Below are positions 8,995-17,803 of a stretch of 64,000 nucleotides of DNA, piece after piece; the first letter of the stretch is position 1, and each line of letters opens with the position of its first letter. Where the stretch lies: positions 1-64,000 of the forward strand of contig JACOUS010000020.1 of NCBI GenBank assembly GCA_016177735.1, given 5' to 3'. Made by a program: the position numbers and the translations under genes. This DNA is from Ignavibacteriales bacterium (GTDB lineage Bacteria > Bacteroidota > Ignavibacteria > Ignavibacteriales > Melioribacteraceae). The notes beneath the pieces are model-generated. The model saw only the letters and a program-made list of their open reading frames with translations, had not been told where the DNA came from and ran no database searches.

Positions 8995-10368
8995 ATGCTA
9001 ACCACAAACAGTAAAAAACTCACACTTATTATTTTGTTAATATTCTCAGCCGTTTTTTGTTCATCACTCACGGCGCAAGTTGATGAAAAAAATATTTCCA
9101 CGCAAACCGATCTGCTTTTGAACGATGCAATCGAAAAAGGAATTTTTTCAGGAACGGTAATTATTTCAAACAACGGCAGACAGTTTTACAAAAGACAGTA
9201 CGGCTATTCGGATTGGAATACAAAAAGACAGATTGACGATAACACGCTTTTTAATATCGGTTCACTCAACAAACAATTTACCGCAGAAATGATTCATCAA
9301 CTTGTGAAAGAAAAAAAGATTGATTACGAAAATTCATTAAGCCGTTATCTTGATTTGTTTCCGCCGGAAATAGGAAACAAAATAACTATTCAGCATCTGC
9401 TCGAAATGCGTTCCGGATTGGGCGATTATATTGGAAACCCGGCATTTCAAAAAATTCAACAAACTGATTTTAAGCTGCGCGATATTCTCGATATCATTAA
9501 AACCGAACCGCTCCTTTTTGAACCGGGCACAGATAGACGTTACTCAAATTCAGGATATGTTGTGCTTGGTGCCGTGATCGAAAAGATAACCGGCAAATCG
9601 TACGAAGAAAATTTAAGATCGAGAATAGTTGAACCGCTCGGATTAAAAAATATCTACTACACTAAATCGCAAAAAGCGGAAAGACCGGAACGTGCGTTCG
9701 GTGCAACAATAAATTTCGAAGGGACAAAAAACAGCATGGACGACATTTCCAACAGCGCACCCGATGGAGGAATTTATACCGATGCACACGATCTGTTTAC
9801 ATTCACCGAAACGAAAAGAAAAAATCAATTGCCCTCCGGTAAAAAATCCGAAGAAGGATTTTTCGCCGGCGGCACACAAAGATGGAACTCGGTTATCTAT
9901 TATGATAAAAACGGAATAGCTTTTATTATCATGACTAATGTTGCCGGCATTGCCGATGAACTCGGCAAAAGAATTAAATCAATAATTGACGGCAAAACTT
10001 TTCAGACGCTCTCTCTTCCGGTTGAAATGAACTTGTATAAAATTCTTACGGAAAAAGGAATCGATTGCATCGAGAATAATATTCATGAAATCTGTAGAGA
10101 AACCGGATTCCCTTTCGATGACCGCTTTCTAAATTTTTTCGGATATAGATTTTTAGAGAGCAATCAGATCGGTGCAGCAATTCAACTCTTCGCGTTAAAT
10201 GTGAAGCTGTTCCCGAATAATGCAAATTGTTACGACAGTCTTGCCGAGACATACTTGAAAAAAGGTGATCGAAAGAACGCAAAAAAATATTACGAAAAAG
10301 TTTTGGAACTCGAACCGGAGAATAAAAGAGTCCGGCAAATTATAAATGAGATGAAAACTCACAACTAA
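8995..10368 (+). CDS. Secreted serine hydrolase (class C beta-lactamase-like) with TPR end
   Basis: The 457-aa protein begins with a signal peptide (LIILLIFSAVFCSSLTAQ). The beta-lactamase/D-aminopeptidase fold is shown by the SxxK motif S90-L-N-K93 and the YSN motif at Y183, with GG(T) later (FFAGGTQRW). The last roughly 90 residues form tetratricopeptide-like helices (NCYDSLAETYLKKGDRKNAKKYYEK in parts). Members of this group hydrolyse D-amino-acid peptides, esters or cell-wall fragments; sequence alone does not give the substrate. It is 16 bases upstream of the acidic secreted protein and they are likely co-transcribed. It is divergent from the kinase gene. Confidence 0.85.
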   Translation: MLTTNSKKLTLIILLIFSAVFCSSLTAQVDEKNISTQTDLLLNDAIEKGIFSGTVIISNNGRQFYKRQYGYSDWNTKRQIDDNTLFNIGSLNKQFTAEMIHQLVKEKKIDYENSLSRYLDLFPPEIGNKITIQHLLEMRSGLGDYIGNPAFQKIQQTDFKLRDILDIIKTEPLLFEPGTDRRYSNSGYVVLGAVIEKITGKSYEENLRSRIVEPLGLKNIYYTKSQKAERPERAFGATINFEGTKNSMDDISNSAPDGGIYTDAHDLFTFTETKRKNQLPSGKKSEEGFFAGGTQRWNSVIYYDKNGIAFIIMTNVAGIADELGKRIKSIIDGKTFQTLSLPVEMNLYKILTEKGIDCIENNIHEICRETGFPFDDRFLNFFGYRFLESNQIGAAIQLFALNVKLFPNNANCYDSLAETYLKKGDRKNAKKYYEKVLELEPENKRVRQIINEMKTHN

Positions 10369-10384
10369 TTTATTAGGAGAAAAA

Positions 10385-11029
10385 ATGGAAAAACTAAAAA
10401 CTAAATTGATCGTACTGCTTTGTGTAATTCTTCCGGTAATCTCGAGCGCACAAAAAGATGACGACAATCTCAAAAACAAACTTGCCGGTTTAAAAGGCAA
10501 AGTCGAAAAACTAACCGTGAAAGTTGACGGCAAAGACGTTGCGTTTGAAGGCGAAGACGCTGAAAAACTTGTCCGCCGATTAAAAGTTTTCTACAGCATG
10601 CAAGATTTAGATTTGTTTTGGTTTTCCGATGATGAAATTGACGGCAGCAATCTGATGATATATAAATTCCGCGAAGACGATGACGCGGACGGCGAATCAA
10701 CGAAAAAAATAAAAGTAGATATTGACGACGGTAAGAAAAAAGTTACCGTCACTGAAACAAAAGACGGCAAGGAAGAAACTAAAGTTTACGAAGGTGAAGA
10801 AGCAGAAAAATTTTTGAAGGGAAATGAAAAAGAAGGAAAATTTAGGATGCATTTCGACGGCGAAGACGATGGAACAATTTTCTTCGAAAGATTTGGTTAC
10901 GGAGTTGGCAATTACGGCTGTCATTGCTGCTGTGATAGAATGATGAAAATGCATCGGGGTTTTCCCGGTGTAAAAGAGAAAAAAGTGATCATCAAAAATT
11001 TTGATGAGGAAGAGGAAGCCGAAGAGTAA
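10385..11029 (+). CDS. Unknown acidic secreted protein with His-Cys cluster
   Basis: I do not recognise a family. The 214-aa product has a signal peptide (LIVLLCVILPVISSAQ), a repeat-like beta-rich acidic body (KVDGKDVAFEGEDAEKL and later KVYEGEEAEKFLKG, so two related halves), and a striking GCHCCCDRMMKMH cluster at about 178-190. It ends in FDEEEEAEE. AGGAG lies 7 bases before the ATG. The His/Cys/Met cluster could bind a metal or heme-like cofactor, but no CxxCH motif is present. It follows the serine hydrolase by 16 bases and is closed by a hairpin. Confidence 0.75.
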   Translation: MEKLKTKLIVLLCVILPVISSAQKDDDNLKNKLAGLKGKVEKLTVKVDGKDVAFEGEDAEKLVRRLKVFYSMQDLDLFWFSDDEIDGSNLMIYKFREDDDADGESTKKIKVDIDDGKKKVTVTETKDGKEETKVYEGEEAEKFLKGNEKEGKFRMHFDGEDDGTIFFERFGYGVGNYGCHCCCDRMMKMHRGFPGVKEKKVIIKNFDEEEEAEE

Positions 11030-11041
11030 AATTGGATTGCA

Positions 11042-11070
11042 AATAGCGGGCAATCTCTTCGCCCGCTATT
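11042..11070 (+). terminator. Terminator-like hairpin after the acidic protein
   Basis: A perfect 10-bp stem AATAGCGGGC / GCCCGCTATT has a 9-base loop. The bases after it are only moderately T-rich, so termination may be weak or depend on other factors. Confidence 0.6.
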
Positions 11071-11175
11071 AAATTTCAAGATATTAAGTCCAAGTAACTG
11101 ATTTTTTTGCTTCCGCTCTTACCGCACTTTTATTAATTTCCTACCCATTATTTATAGAATTTTTCAAGGTATCAA

Positions 11176-12687
11176 ATGAAATTAGAACTTCCCCGTTCAT
11201 CACAAAATTGGGTTTCGCTGATTGGCGCTACAATTGCACTCGTTTCTTTTTTTATGATTGTGTTTTTATTTGTTGTCAGTGCGGTACTCGAAAAAAACAA
11301 TGCTTATCTCGGAATTGTAATGTACATGGCACTGCCGTCCGTTTTGTTTTTCGGTCTGCTTTTAATTCCAATCGGTATGTATTTAAAAGTCAGAAAAGAG
11401 AAAAGACTAATCGACGAAAATAAAAAGGGCTGGCCCATAATTAATTTTAATGATCTTCGCCACCGCAATGCGTTTATGATTTTTTCTGTGGGTAGTGCAA
11501 TTTTTCTGCTCGCCTCCGCAGTCGGAAGTTACGAAGCATTTCACTTCACGGAATCAGTTGAGTTCTGCGGAAAACTCTGCCACGAAGTAATGAAACCCGA
11601 ATACGTTGCATATCAAAGTTCTCCGCACGCAAAAGTTGCTTGCGTCGGATGCCATGTCGGTTCAGGCGCAAGCTGGTACGTTCGTTCAAAACTTTCGGGA
11701 CTTTATCAAGTTTATGCCGTAACACTTGGCACAGTTCCGCGACCGATACAAACACCGATTGCAAATTTGCGTCCGGCACGAGAAACATGCGAAGAATGCC
11801 ACTGGCCTCAAAAATTTTATGCTCGCAAACTGCGGATTGAAAAACATTATCTCACCGATAAAAATAATTCCGAGTGGGATATAACTTTAACAATGAAGAT
11901 CGGCTCTACACTCAGCGCACTCGGACTTCAGGAAGGAATTCACTGGCACATCAATCCCGATGTTAAAATTGAGTACAAGACAACAGATAAAAAACGCGAA
12001 CAGATTCCTTGGGTGAAATATACCAATCTAAAAACCGGAGAAGTTTTTATTTATGAAGATAAAGATCAAAAAGTAGATGGAAAAAAATTAGCAGCACTCG
12101 AAACGAGAACAATCGACTGCATGGACTGCCACAACCGTCCTTCACACAATTACAGACCGCCGGCAGTTTTTATCAATAATGCAATTACATCCGGTGCAAT
12201 TCCGAAAGATCTTCCGCAGATAAAATTTGCTGCGCTCGATATTATCGGCAAAAATTTCGCCACAACCGAATCTGCAATGAAAGGGATATCCGATTACATC
12301 TACACATTTTATAAAGATAATTATCCCGATGTTTACAAAACTAAAAAACAAGTGATTGCAAAAGCAGTCGGCGGAATACAAAGTGAGTTCAGCAAAAATA
12401 TTTTCCCGGAAATGAATGTGCGATGGAGTGTTTATCCGAACAACATCGGTCACATGGAATTTATGGGATGCTTCCGCTGTCATAACGATAATCACAAAAC
12501 CGAAAAAGGAAAAGTCATATCAAAAGACTGCAACTTGTGCCATTTAATCAATGCACAAGGACCACCTGAAAATCTTCAAACAGCATCGGTTAATTCGCAT
12601 CTCGAATTCCGCCATCCGGGGAATGATGTAAAAGATGAGTGGAAGAAAATCAACTGCGTTGAATGCCATACGAGGATGAATCCGTGA
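11176..12687 (+). CDS. Seven-heme NapC/NirT-type membrane cytochrome c
   Basis: The 503-aa protein has three N-terminal hydrophobic segments (about 12-38, 44-70, 98-118). Then come seven heme sites: CGKLCH (131-136, a CX3CH form), CVGCH (156-160), CEECH (205-209), CMDCH (315-319), CFRCH (432-436), CNLCH (452-456) and CVECH (494-498). The first half matches the NapC/NirT/NrfH pattern (FCGKLCHEVMKPEY). That family takes electrons from membrane quinol and passes them to periplasmic reductases. No reductase is encoded next to it, so the acceptor is unknown. The number of hemes is larger than the four of standard NapC, suggesting a longer electron wire. Confidence 0.88.
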   Translation: MKLELPRSSQNWVSLIGATIALVSFFMIVFLFVVSAVLEKNNAYLGIVMYMALPSVLFFGLLLIPIGMYLKVRKEKRLIDENKKGWPIINFNDLRHRNAFMIFSVGSAIFLLASAVGSYEAFHFTESVEFCGKLCHEVMKPEYVAYQSSPHAKVACVGCHVGSGASWYVRSKLSGLYQVYAVTLGTVPRPIQTPIANLRPARETCEECHWPQKFYARKLRIEKHYLTDKNNSEWDITLTMKIGSTLSALGLQEGIHWHINPDVKIEYKTTDKKREQIPWVKYTNLKTGEVFIYEDKDQKVDGKKLAALETRTIDCMDCHNRPSHNYRPPAVFINNAITSGAIPKDLPQIKFAALDIIGKNFATTESAMKGISDYIYTFYKDNYPDVYKTKKQVIAKAVGGIQSEFSKNIFPEMNVRWSVYPNNIGHMEFMGCFRCHNDNHKTEKGKVISKDCNLCHLINAQGPPENLQTASVNSHLEFRHPGNDVKDEWKKINCVECHTRMNP

Positions 12688-12829
12688 GATGGTAAATGTA
12701 AAATGGGATATGGAATGAAAAATTTATTTACATCATAACAAAAATATTTTAATTTTATGTGAACAATTGACCTGCTGTGGATATTCAAATTTTTATCCGC
12801 CGCATCAAATTCCAAGAGGGCGCAAATTC

Positions 12830-12850
12830 TTGTTAGTATTTCTCTAACAA
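12830..12850. promoter_or_regulatory. Operator-like inverted repeat upstream of the LuxR-type gene
   Basis: TTGTTAG, a 7-base spacer, then CTAACAA make a perfect inverted repeat. It contains a TTAGTAT element (12833-12839) that recurs twice downstream of the regulator gene. It lies about 40 bases before the chosen start and could be an autoregulatory site. This is inference only. Confidence 0.4.
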
Positions 12851-12890
12851 CGTAATCCATAGTTTCCGGTTGAAGAGGAGATGCAATTCC

Positions 12891-13754
12891 ATGCCTTTTA
12901 TGTCTATTTTATACGTACTCTGTTTAGTCGCGGGATTTCTTCCAGCATTTCGCTTTCAGAAACATAAATTCTTTTACTTTTTTTATGTCTCTGCCTTTAT
13001 TGATCCGTTCTATAGATTGCTGAATAAAATTGCAGCGGTTAATTTTCCTTACGCTTATTTAGGAGCGGCATCTTTGCTTATTATGTGGAGTCTGCCGAAT
13101 AAAGCTTTCAAAGTAAAAATTTTTTTGAGTTTGCCGCTCATCCTTTCATATTTACGTTTCGAAGATAGTTACTGGCTTACATTTATATTGATCGAACTCC
13201 TTGTTATTTATACTGCTATTGTTATTTCTGATTTCATCCGGAATGAATTCAAAGTAAGCAAACAAGCAAGCATTTTTTTTATTCTACTTTTGATCGACCA
13301 GATATTGAACATTTTCAAAGTGCTCTTTTATTTTTATGATGCTGCCCTAAGCGTTGCATCTGCTCCCTTTATGCTTTTAAGCGGCGTTATTCTTTATACT
13401 TCAATTGCAATAATAGGTCCGGATAGAAAAATTGCATTACCCTCTTTGTTCATCTGGCATTTTGAAAATGATGCGGCGATTACTTTTACCGATAAAGAAA
13501 AATTAGTAAAAGGAACAGATGAAAAATATTCCGGCGGAAACGGCTTAACCGAAATTGATCAACAAATACTAAAACTGATCGCAGAGAATCATACAAGCAC
13601 TGAGATCGCCGATAAAATCCATCTTTCAAAAAAGACGATTGATAAACACAGACATGATATCAGAAGAAAATTGAACTTGCCGCCAAAAGCTGATCTTAAA
13701 TCCGTTTCAAAAAAATTATTCCCAAACAATAATGACGACAATATCTCTTCTTAA
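12891..13754 (+). CDS. Membrane-anchored LuxR-type transcriptional regulator
   Basis: I chose ATG 12891 because GAAGAGGAG lies about 10 bases upstream; a TTG at 12870 is also open. The roughly 287-aa product has about seven hydrophobic segments over the first 180 residues (for example FILIELLVIYTAIVISDF and FFILLLIDQIL). A LuxR/GerE helix-turn-helix ends the protein (LTEIDQQILKLIAENHTSTE in part, then SKKTIDKHRHDIRRKL). A membrane sensor joined straight to a DNA-binding domain suggests one-component signalling. TTAGTAT elements lie on both sides of the gene, and the T9SS Kelch gene follows. Confidence 0.82.
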   Translation: MPFMSILYVLCLVAGFLPAFRFQKHKFFYFFYVSAFIDPFYRLLNKIAAVNFPYAYLGAASLLIMWSLPNKAFKVKIFLSLPLILSYLRFEDSYWLTFILIELLVIYTAIVISDFIRNEFKVSKQASIFFILLLIDQILNIFKVLFYFYDAALSVASAPFMLLSGVILYTSIAIIGPDRKIALPSLFIWHFENDAAITFTDKEKLVKGTDEKYSGGNGLTEIDQQILKLIAENHTSTEIADKIHLSKKTIDKHRHDIRRKLNLPPKADLKSVSKKLFPNNNDDNISS

Positions 13755-14094
13755 TTTCTGTCTCACAACAGCACATTAGTATTTTGTACTAGTACACATT
13801 CGTACATGGTAAAAAGTACTATTTATACTACTGTAAAAAATTAGTATCCTATTTCTAAAAAAGTAGTATGCCGTAGTATTGATTTGACAACATTGTTACG
13901 TTTTATTTGCCTCCATTATTAATTCTAAAAAAAATTTTTTTGTAGTAATCACTGCTGTAGATCCCTAACAAAGAATTTACCTGAGAATGAAATTATGAAA
14001 AGAGTAATAATTTTTTCTGAATTGGACTTTTGCTTCACAACCGGATTTACGTAGTTTATATCATTTATTTTATAACTCAACAATTGGAGAGGCA
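13755..14094. promoter_or_regulatory. 340-bp intergenic region with TAGTA-type repeats
   Basis: Between 13775 and 13880 the bases TTAGTAT (13776, 13841), the perfect palindrome GTACTAGTAC (13786-13795), AGTACT (13815) and GTAGTAT/GTAGTATT (13862, 13873) recur every 15-30 bases. TTGACA follows at 13884. A very short frame (19 codons) starts at ATG 13995 but has no clear support. The pattern looks like a multi-site regulator target before the Kelch gene. I see no RNA gene in it. Confidence 0.45.
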
Positions 14095-15510
14095 ATGCGT
14101 AATATTTTAATAACGACATTAGTACTGATTACTTTTTGCATTACTGATGCCCAAGAAAAACTGGGTAAAGTTTTCGGCGAGACGTGGGTTGAAATTGATT
14201 CCATGCACGAAGCAAGGGTCGGACATGCTATGGTTATACTGCCAGATGGAAATATTTTGGTTACCGGTGGCGAAGCAAATGGTAATATCGCCAGTTGTGA
14301 AATTTATGATTTAAATACTGATAAATGGCGATATACAACTTCAATGAATATTGCTAGGGCAAGACACAGTTTAGTTCTGTTAAAAGGTGGAAAAGTACTC
14401 GCAATCGGCGGATACAGAGAAAGAAGCTGTGAATTGTTCGATCCTTTGACAGAAACGTGGACAATAACTGATTCGGTACCTACTCTGAGACTTGATAATC
14501 ATACTGTGACTATATTGAAAGATGGAAGAATATTAATAGCGGGCGGATTTAGATACTCTCAAGACTTTACACATGTAGAGTATTTGAACAATTGTGAAAT
14601 ATATAACCCCGTTACTGAAAGCTGGAGTATTGTCGATTCACTAATAACCGGTCGATGGGGACATACTGCAATTCTCTTAGAAGATGGGAAAGTTTTGATT
14701 GCCGGCGGATCAACGCTAAATGCTTTGCGTTCTTGTGAAATTTATGATCCAATAAATAATAAATGGTCGGCGACAACATCGATGAAAGAATCCAGATCAA
14801 TGCCAGCTTCAATTTTGTTGCCAAATGGAAATGTTTTTATTTCAGGAGGCGACTCTCCCGGTACAAAAAAGAGCTGCGAGATTTTTGATGTCAAAAACAA
14901 AGAATGGTCTTACAGCTCTGAAATGCTCGATTACAGAAGTGGTCATAAAATTTATCTTATCTCAAACAAGAACCAGCTTTTATTCTTTGGAGGAGCCGAT
15001 TTCCAAAGTACCTATGAAGACACCTGGGAAACGTACGACCAAATTAATCTTACTCCGGTTAACAGAGGTATTTTTCCTATAAAAAAGATTAATGAAGCCG
15101 GCAACTCAATAAAACTAAATGATGAAAGAATTGCATTGATAGGAGGCGAAGAATTTGAAATGACGTCTTTGCCGTTTAGATGGCCATCAAAAAGATGTCA
15201 CATACTCAATTTGGTTACCTCTGTGGAAAATTTAGAGAGGATACCCCAAGATTATCTGTTATTCCAAAACTTTCCAAATCCGTTTAATCCTACTACAAAG
15301 ATTGGCTTTTTTATTACAAGTTACAGCAAAGTAAGATTGGAAGTTTATGATATCACGGGAAGATTAATCCAAGTGTTGATTAATAGTTACAAACAGCAAG
15401 GTTATCACGAAGCAGAGTTCAATTCAGAAAAACTAACAAGCGGTGTTTATTTCTATAAAATAACTGCTAACAATTATAGTGAAGTAAAGAAAATGATCCT
15501 TCTCAAATAA
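14095..15510 (+). CDS. Kelch-repeat protein with T9SS sorting domain
   Basis: The 471-aa protein has a signal peptide (LITTLVLITFCITDAQ) and about six Kelch units with the HxxxLLxxGxVLxxGG and CEIYDPxxxxW pattern (for example HTAILLEDGKVLIAGG, CEIYDPINNKWS). These should form a beta-propeller. A T9SS sorting domain closes it (NFPNPFNPTTKIGFF...SGVYFYKITANNYSEVKKMI in pieces). It is expected on the cell surface or secreted. GGAGAGG sits 3 bases before the ATG. Its last bases are shared, nearly base for base, with the next gene (see the 193-bp repeat). Confidence 0.88.
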   Translation: MRNILITTLVLITFCITDAQEKLGKVFGETWVEIDSMHEARVGHAMVILPDGNILVTGGEANGNIASCEIYDLNTDKWRYTTSMNIARARHSLVLLKGGKVLAIGGYRERSCELFDPLTETWTITDSVPTLRLDNHTVTILKDGRILIAGGFRYSQDFTHVEYLNNCEIYNPVTESWSIVDSLITGRWGHTAILLEDGKVLIAGGSTLNALRSCEIYDPINNKWSATTSMKESRSMPASILLPNGNVFISGGDSPGTKKSCEIFDVKNKEWSYSSEMLDYRSGHKIYLISNKNQLLFFGGADFQSTYEDTWETYDQINLTPVNRGIFPIKKINEAGNSIKLNDERIALIGGEEFEMTSLPFRWPSKRCHILNLVTSVENLERIPQDYLLFQNFPNPFNPTTKIGFFITSYSKVRLEVYDITGRLIQVLINSYKQQGYHEAEFNSEKLTSGVYFYKITANNYSEVKKMILLK

Positions 15511-15629
15511 AAGAGGGTGCACTAACAAAAACAAATATGGAGACCAATCTATGAATGCCTGATGCGGTTACTATACCGAATACGGAAAACTTTAGAGGGG
15601 CAATTCCACTTAAATTTAGTGAGGGCAAA
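15437..15629 (+). repeat. 193-bp direct repeat, copy 1
   Basis: The copy runs from the end of the Kelch gene's sorting domain through its stop codon and about 120 bases of the following gap. It matches 16648-16840 without gaps, an offset of 1211. Differences cluster in the 15 bases after AGAGGGTG. It contains the TATGGAGACCAATCTATGAA leader also partly found at 251-266. Confidence 0.9.
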
Positions 15630-15737
15630 TTTCAAATGAGAGCATTAGAGGTAAAAAACAGTATGAAATATTTTATACGACGCAAGAATCTTTTACCATC
15701 TTGTGTTAGTTAATATTTCATTTCCATCGGAGTTAAA
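15511..15737 (+). other. Intergenic gap with aborted reading frames
   Basis: Apart from the repeat copy, the gap holds a three-codon frame behind GGAG (ATG 15551) and a 25-codon frame (ATG 15637, MRALEVKNSMKY). The second could be the residue of a gene start lost during duplication. GGAG for the next gene lies at the end. Confidence 0.35.
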
Positions 15738-16721
15738 ATGAAAACTTTGCAACTAATTTTTTTACTCATGTACGTTTCCCTTTCTATGGCACAAATCAAA
15801 GTAGTACCGTTAAATGATGTCCATGAAAGCTTTAAGAAAAAATACTACAGCCAAAAACGTGATTACAACCCATTACAAGTGGGAAATGTATGGCAATATC
15901 GAGGCGGTGAAAGCAACTCCTTTCTCACAACAAGAATTGTCCAGGACAGCGTGATTAATGGTAAAAAATATTTTAAGAAAATATCCTATCAAAATTATCT
16001 GCCAACAACAAATTTTGTTTCCTGGGAAAGAAATGATACAGTAAGTGGTGTTTCGTTTATGCTTGATTTTGAGGACGTAAATAATAATGGTGATTTTTTA
16101 GAAGAGCTCCCGCTTGATAGTCTTGAAAACCCATATTGGTCACGTTATTTAACCTACAAATACTCATTCGCTCAACCTAATCCATTTTCATTTTTCCCCG
16201 GTCAGAAAACAGTATTAGTTAAAGACACAAGCTGGGTTAAACTTGAAGGCGATACTGTTATAAGCCGGTACTTCGAAATCTTAGAACTTTTTTGGGGCGA
16301 GCATATTATTGAGAAGTTTGGAGTTTTCGATTTTAATCTAGAATCTCCAAGCAGTTATTGTACCGGTGCAATTATTAACGGGAAAAAATATGGAACAATA
16401 GTAAGCGTTGAGGATGAAGAAATTAACCATTCTATCCCTTCTGATTTTTTTCTAGAAAATAATTTCCCAAATCCGTTTAATCCGACAACTACCATTAACT
16501 TTAAAATCCCGAATAAACTAAATGGCAATCAATATTACCATGTGAAATTAATAGTCTCTGATCCACTTGGCAGAAAGATTATAACATTAGTTGATGAAAA
16601 GAAAGCCGGAGGAAATTACAGTGTTACCTTTAATGCTCAAGAGTTATCAAGCGGTGTTTATTTCTACAAAATAACTGCTAACAATTATAGTGAAGTAAAG
16701 AAAATGATCCTTCTCAAATAA
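15738..16721 (+). CDS. T9SS-secreted protein of the HIGDKWEY-like type
   Basis: The 327-aa protein starts with a signal peptide (LQLIFLLMYVSLSMAQ), followed by YNPLQVGNVWQYRGGES, which is the same kind of opening as YPLHIGDKWEYYG in the gene at 264. The middle is beta-rich and has no domain I know. The end is a complete T9SS sorting domain (NNFPNPFNPTTTINFKIP...SGVYFYKITANNYSEVKK in pieces). CGGAG precedes the ATG. It is expected to be exported; its role is unknown. The 3' end is nearly identical to that of the Kelch gene. Confidence 0.8.
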   Translation: MKTLQLIFLLMYVSLSMAQIKVVPLNDVHESFKKKYYSQKRDYNPLQVGNVWQYRGGESNSFLTTRIVQDSVINGKKYFKKISYQNYLPTTNFVSWERNDTVSGVSFMLDFEDVNNNGDFLEELPLDSLENPYWSRYLTYKYSFAQPNPFSFFPGQKTVLVKDTSWVKLEGDTVISRYFEILELFWGEHIIEKFGVFDFNLESPSSYCTGAIINGKKYGTIVSVEDEEINHSIPSDFFLENNFPNPFNPTTTINFKIPNKLNGNQYYHVKLIVSDPLGRKIITLVDEKKAGGNYSVTFNAQELSSGVYFYKITANNYSEVKKMILLK

Positions 16722-16840
16722 AAGAGGGTGTTAACGAGAAAACAAATATGGAGACCAATCTATGAATGCCTAATGCGGTTACTATACCGAATACGGAAAA
16801 CTTTAGAGGGGCAATTCCACTTAAATTTAGTGAGGGCAAA
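16648..16840 (+). repeat. 193-bp direct repeat, copy 2
   Basis: Second copy of the element at 15437-15629. It ends 19 bases before the next true start codon. Together the copies bracket the gene at 15738 as a cassette of 1211 bp. Confidence 0.9.
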
Positions 16841-16859
16841 AAAAATAAAAGGTATTGCT

Positions 16860-17765
16860 ATGAAAACAAAAGAAGTAAAAGTAGAATTACTGATAATAAT
16901 TCTATTCTTGTTTGGTTTTAATAATTATATACAAGCACAAGAATTAGACCCCTACCAATTCTTTCCGGCTAATGTTGGTGACCGTTGGGAATATACCTAC
17001 GCTGGTCCAGATCTGTTTTATTCTATTGCCAGAGATTCAATAGATACTAAAGATAGTAGTAGAATTATTTTTTATGACACATGGACAACATATAATCCCA
17101 TAAAAAGTCGATACCCACTATATCGAATAGATAAGAATTATAATGTTTTCAATGACCCACTTCGTGATAACCGTCATTTATACAAATTAGACGCAAAAGT
17201 TGACGAGTGGTGGATTGTAATGGCCGCGGAAAGGACAGTAGCAAAAGTATTGGATATTTCCCAAACTTACATTTTTGGTAAGCTGACAACAGTAAAAACT
17301 ATCGGCTTCTATAGATTAGCACCTGGCGATACAGTGATTAATGAGAATTCAATATTGGATTATTGGGAAAAGCTAGCATATGGATTTGGCAAAATCTCAC
17401 GCGAAAACGGTGCTACACAACCACTTTTACTACGAGGTTGCAGAATAAACGGCGTAACATACGGAACAGTAGATGTTAAAGAAGAACCTCGAAGCATCCC
17501 TTCTGAATTTATTCTATACCAAAACTACCCGAATCCATTTAACCCTACTACGGTTATCGGTTATCAGTTGTCGGTTACAGGGCACGTTACATTAAGAGTA
17601 TATGATTTGCTCGGAAGAGAAATTGCAACCCTTGTTAATAAAGAGGAGCAAGTTGGTAAATACGAGGTAAAATTTGATGGAGGTGGATTGACAAGTGGTG
17701 TCTACTTTTATCAATTAATTACGAACCAAACAATGAAAACAATTAAGATGATTTTACAGAAGTGA
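16860..17765 (+). CDS. T9SS-secreted protein of the HIGDKWEY-like type
   Basis: The frame is open from 16728, but the upstream 44 codons lie inside the 193-bp repeat. ATG 16860 gives a normal signal peptide (VELLIIILFLFGFNNYIQAQ), so I chose it; the product is 301 aa. The body opens with YQFFPANVGDRWEYTYAG, the family hallmark. The C-terminus is a sorting domain (NYPNPFNPTTVIGYQLS...SGVYFYQL...MKTIKMILQK). The function of the body is unknown. The stop overlaps the upstream open part of the next frame, and the next real start is 39 bases later, so the genes are probably co-transcribed. Confidence 0.8.
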   Translation: MKTKEVKVELLIIILFLFGFNNYIQAQELDPYQFFPANVGDRWEYTYAGPDLFYSIARDSIDTKDSSRIIFYDTWTTYNPIKSRYPLYRIDKNYNVFNDPLRDNRHLYKLDAKVDEWWIVMAAERTVAKVLDISQTYIFGKLTTVKTIGFYRLAPGDTVINENSILDYWEKLAYGFGKISRENGATQPLLLRGCRINGVTYGTVDVKEEPRSIPSEFILYQNYPNPFNPTTVIGYQLSVTGHVTLRVYDLLGREIATLVNKEEQVGKYEVKFDGGGLTSGVYFYQLITNQTMKTIKMILQK

Positions 17766-17803
17766 AATCAAAAATTTTTTTAAAATTTTACATGGAGTTA
17801 AAT

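Noticed and set aside
13995-14054. 19-codon ORF before the Kelch gene as a leader peptide
   Set aside because: No run of a regulatory amino acid, no following terminator and no convincing ribosome site.
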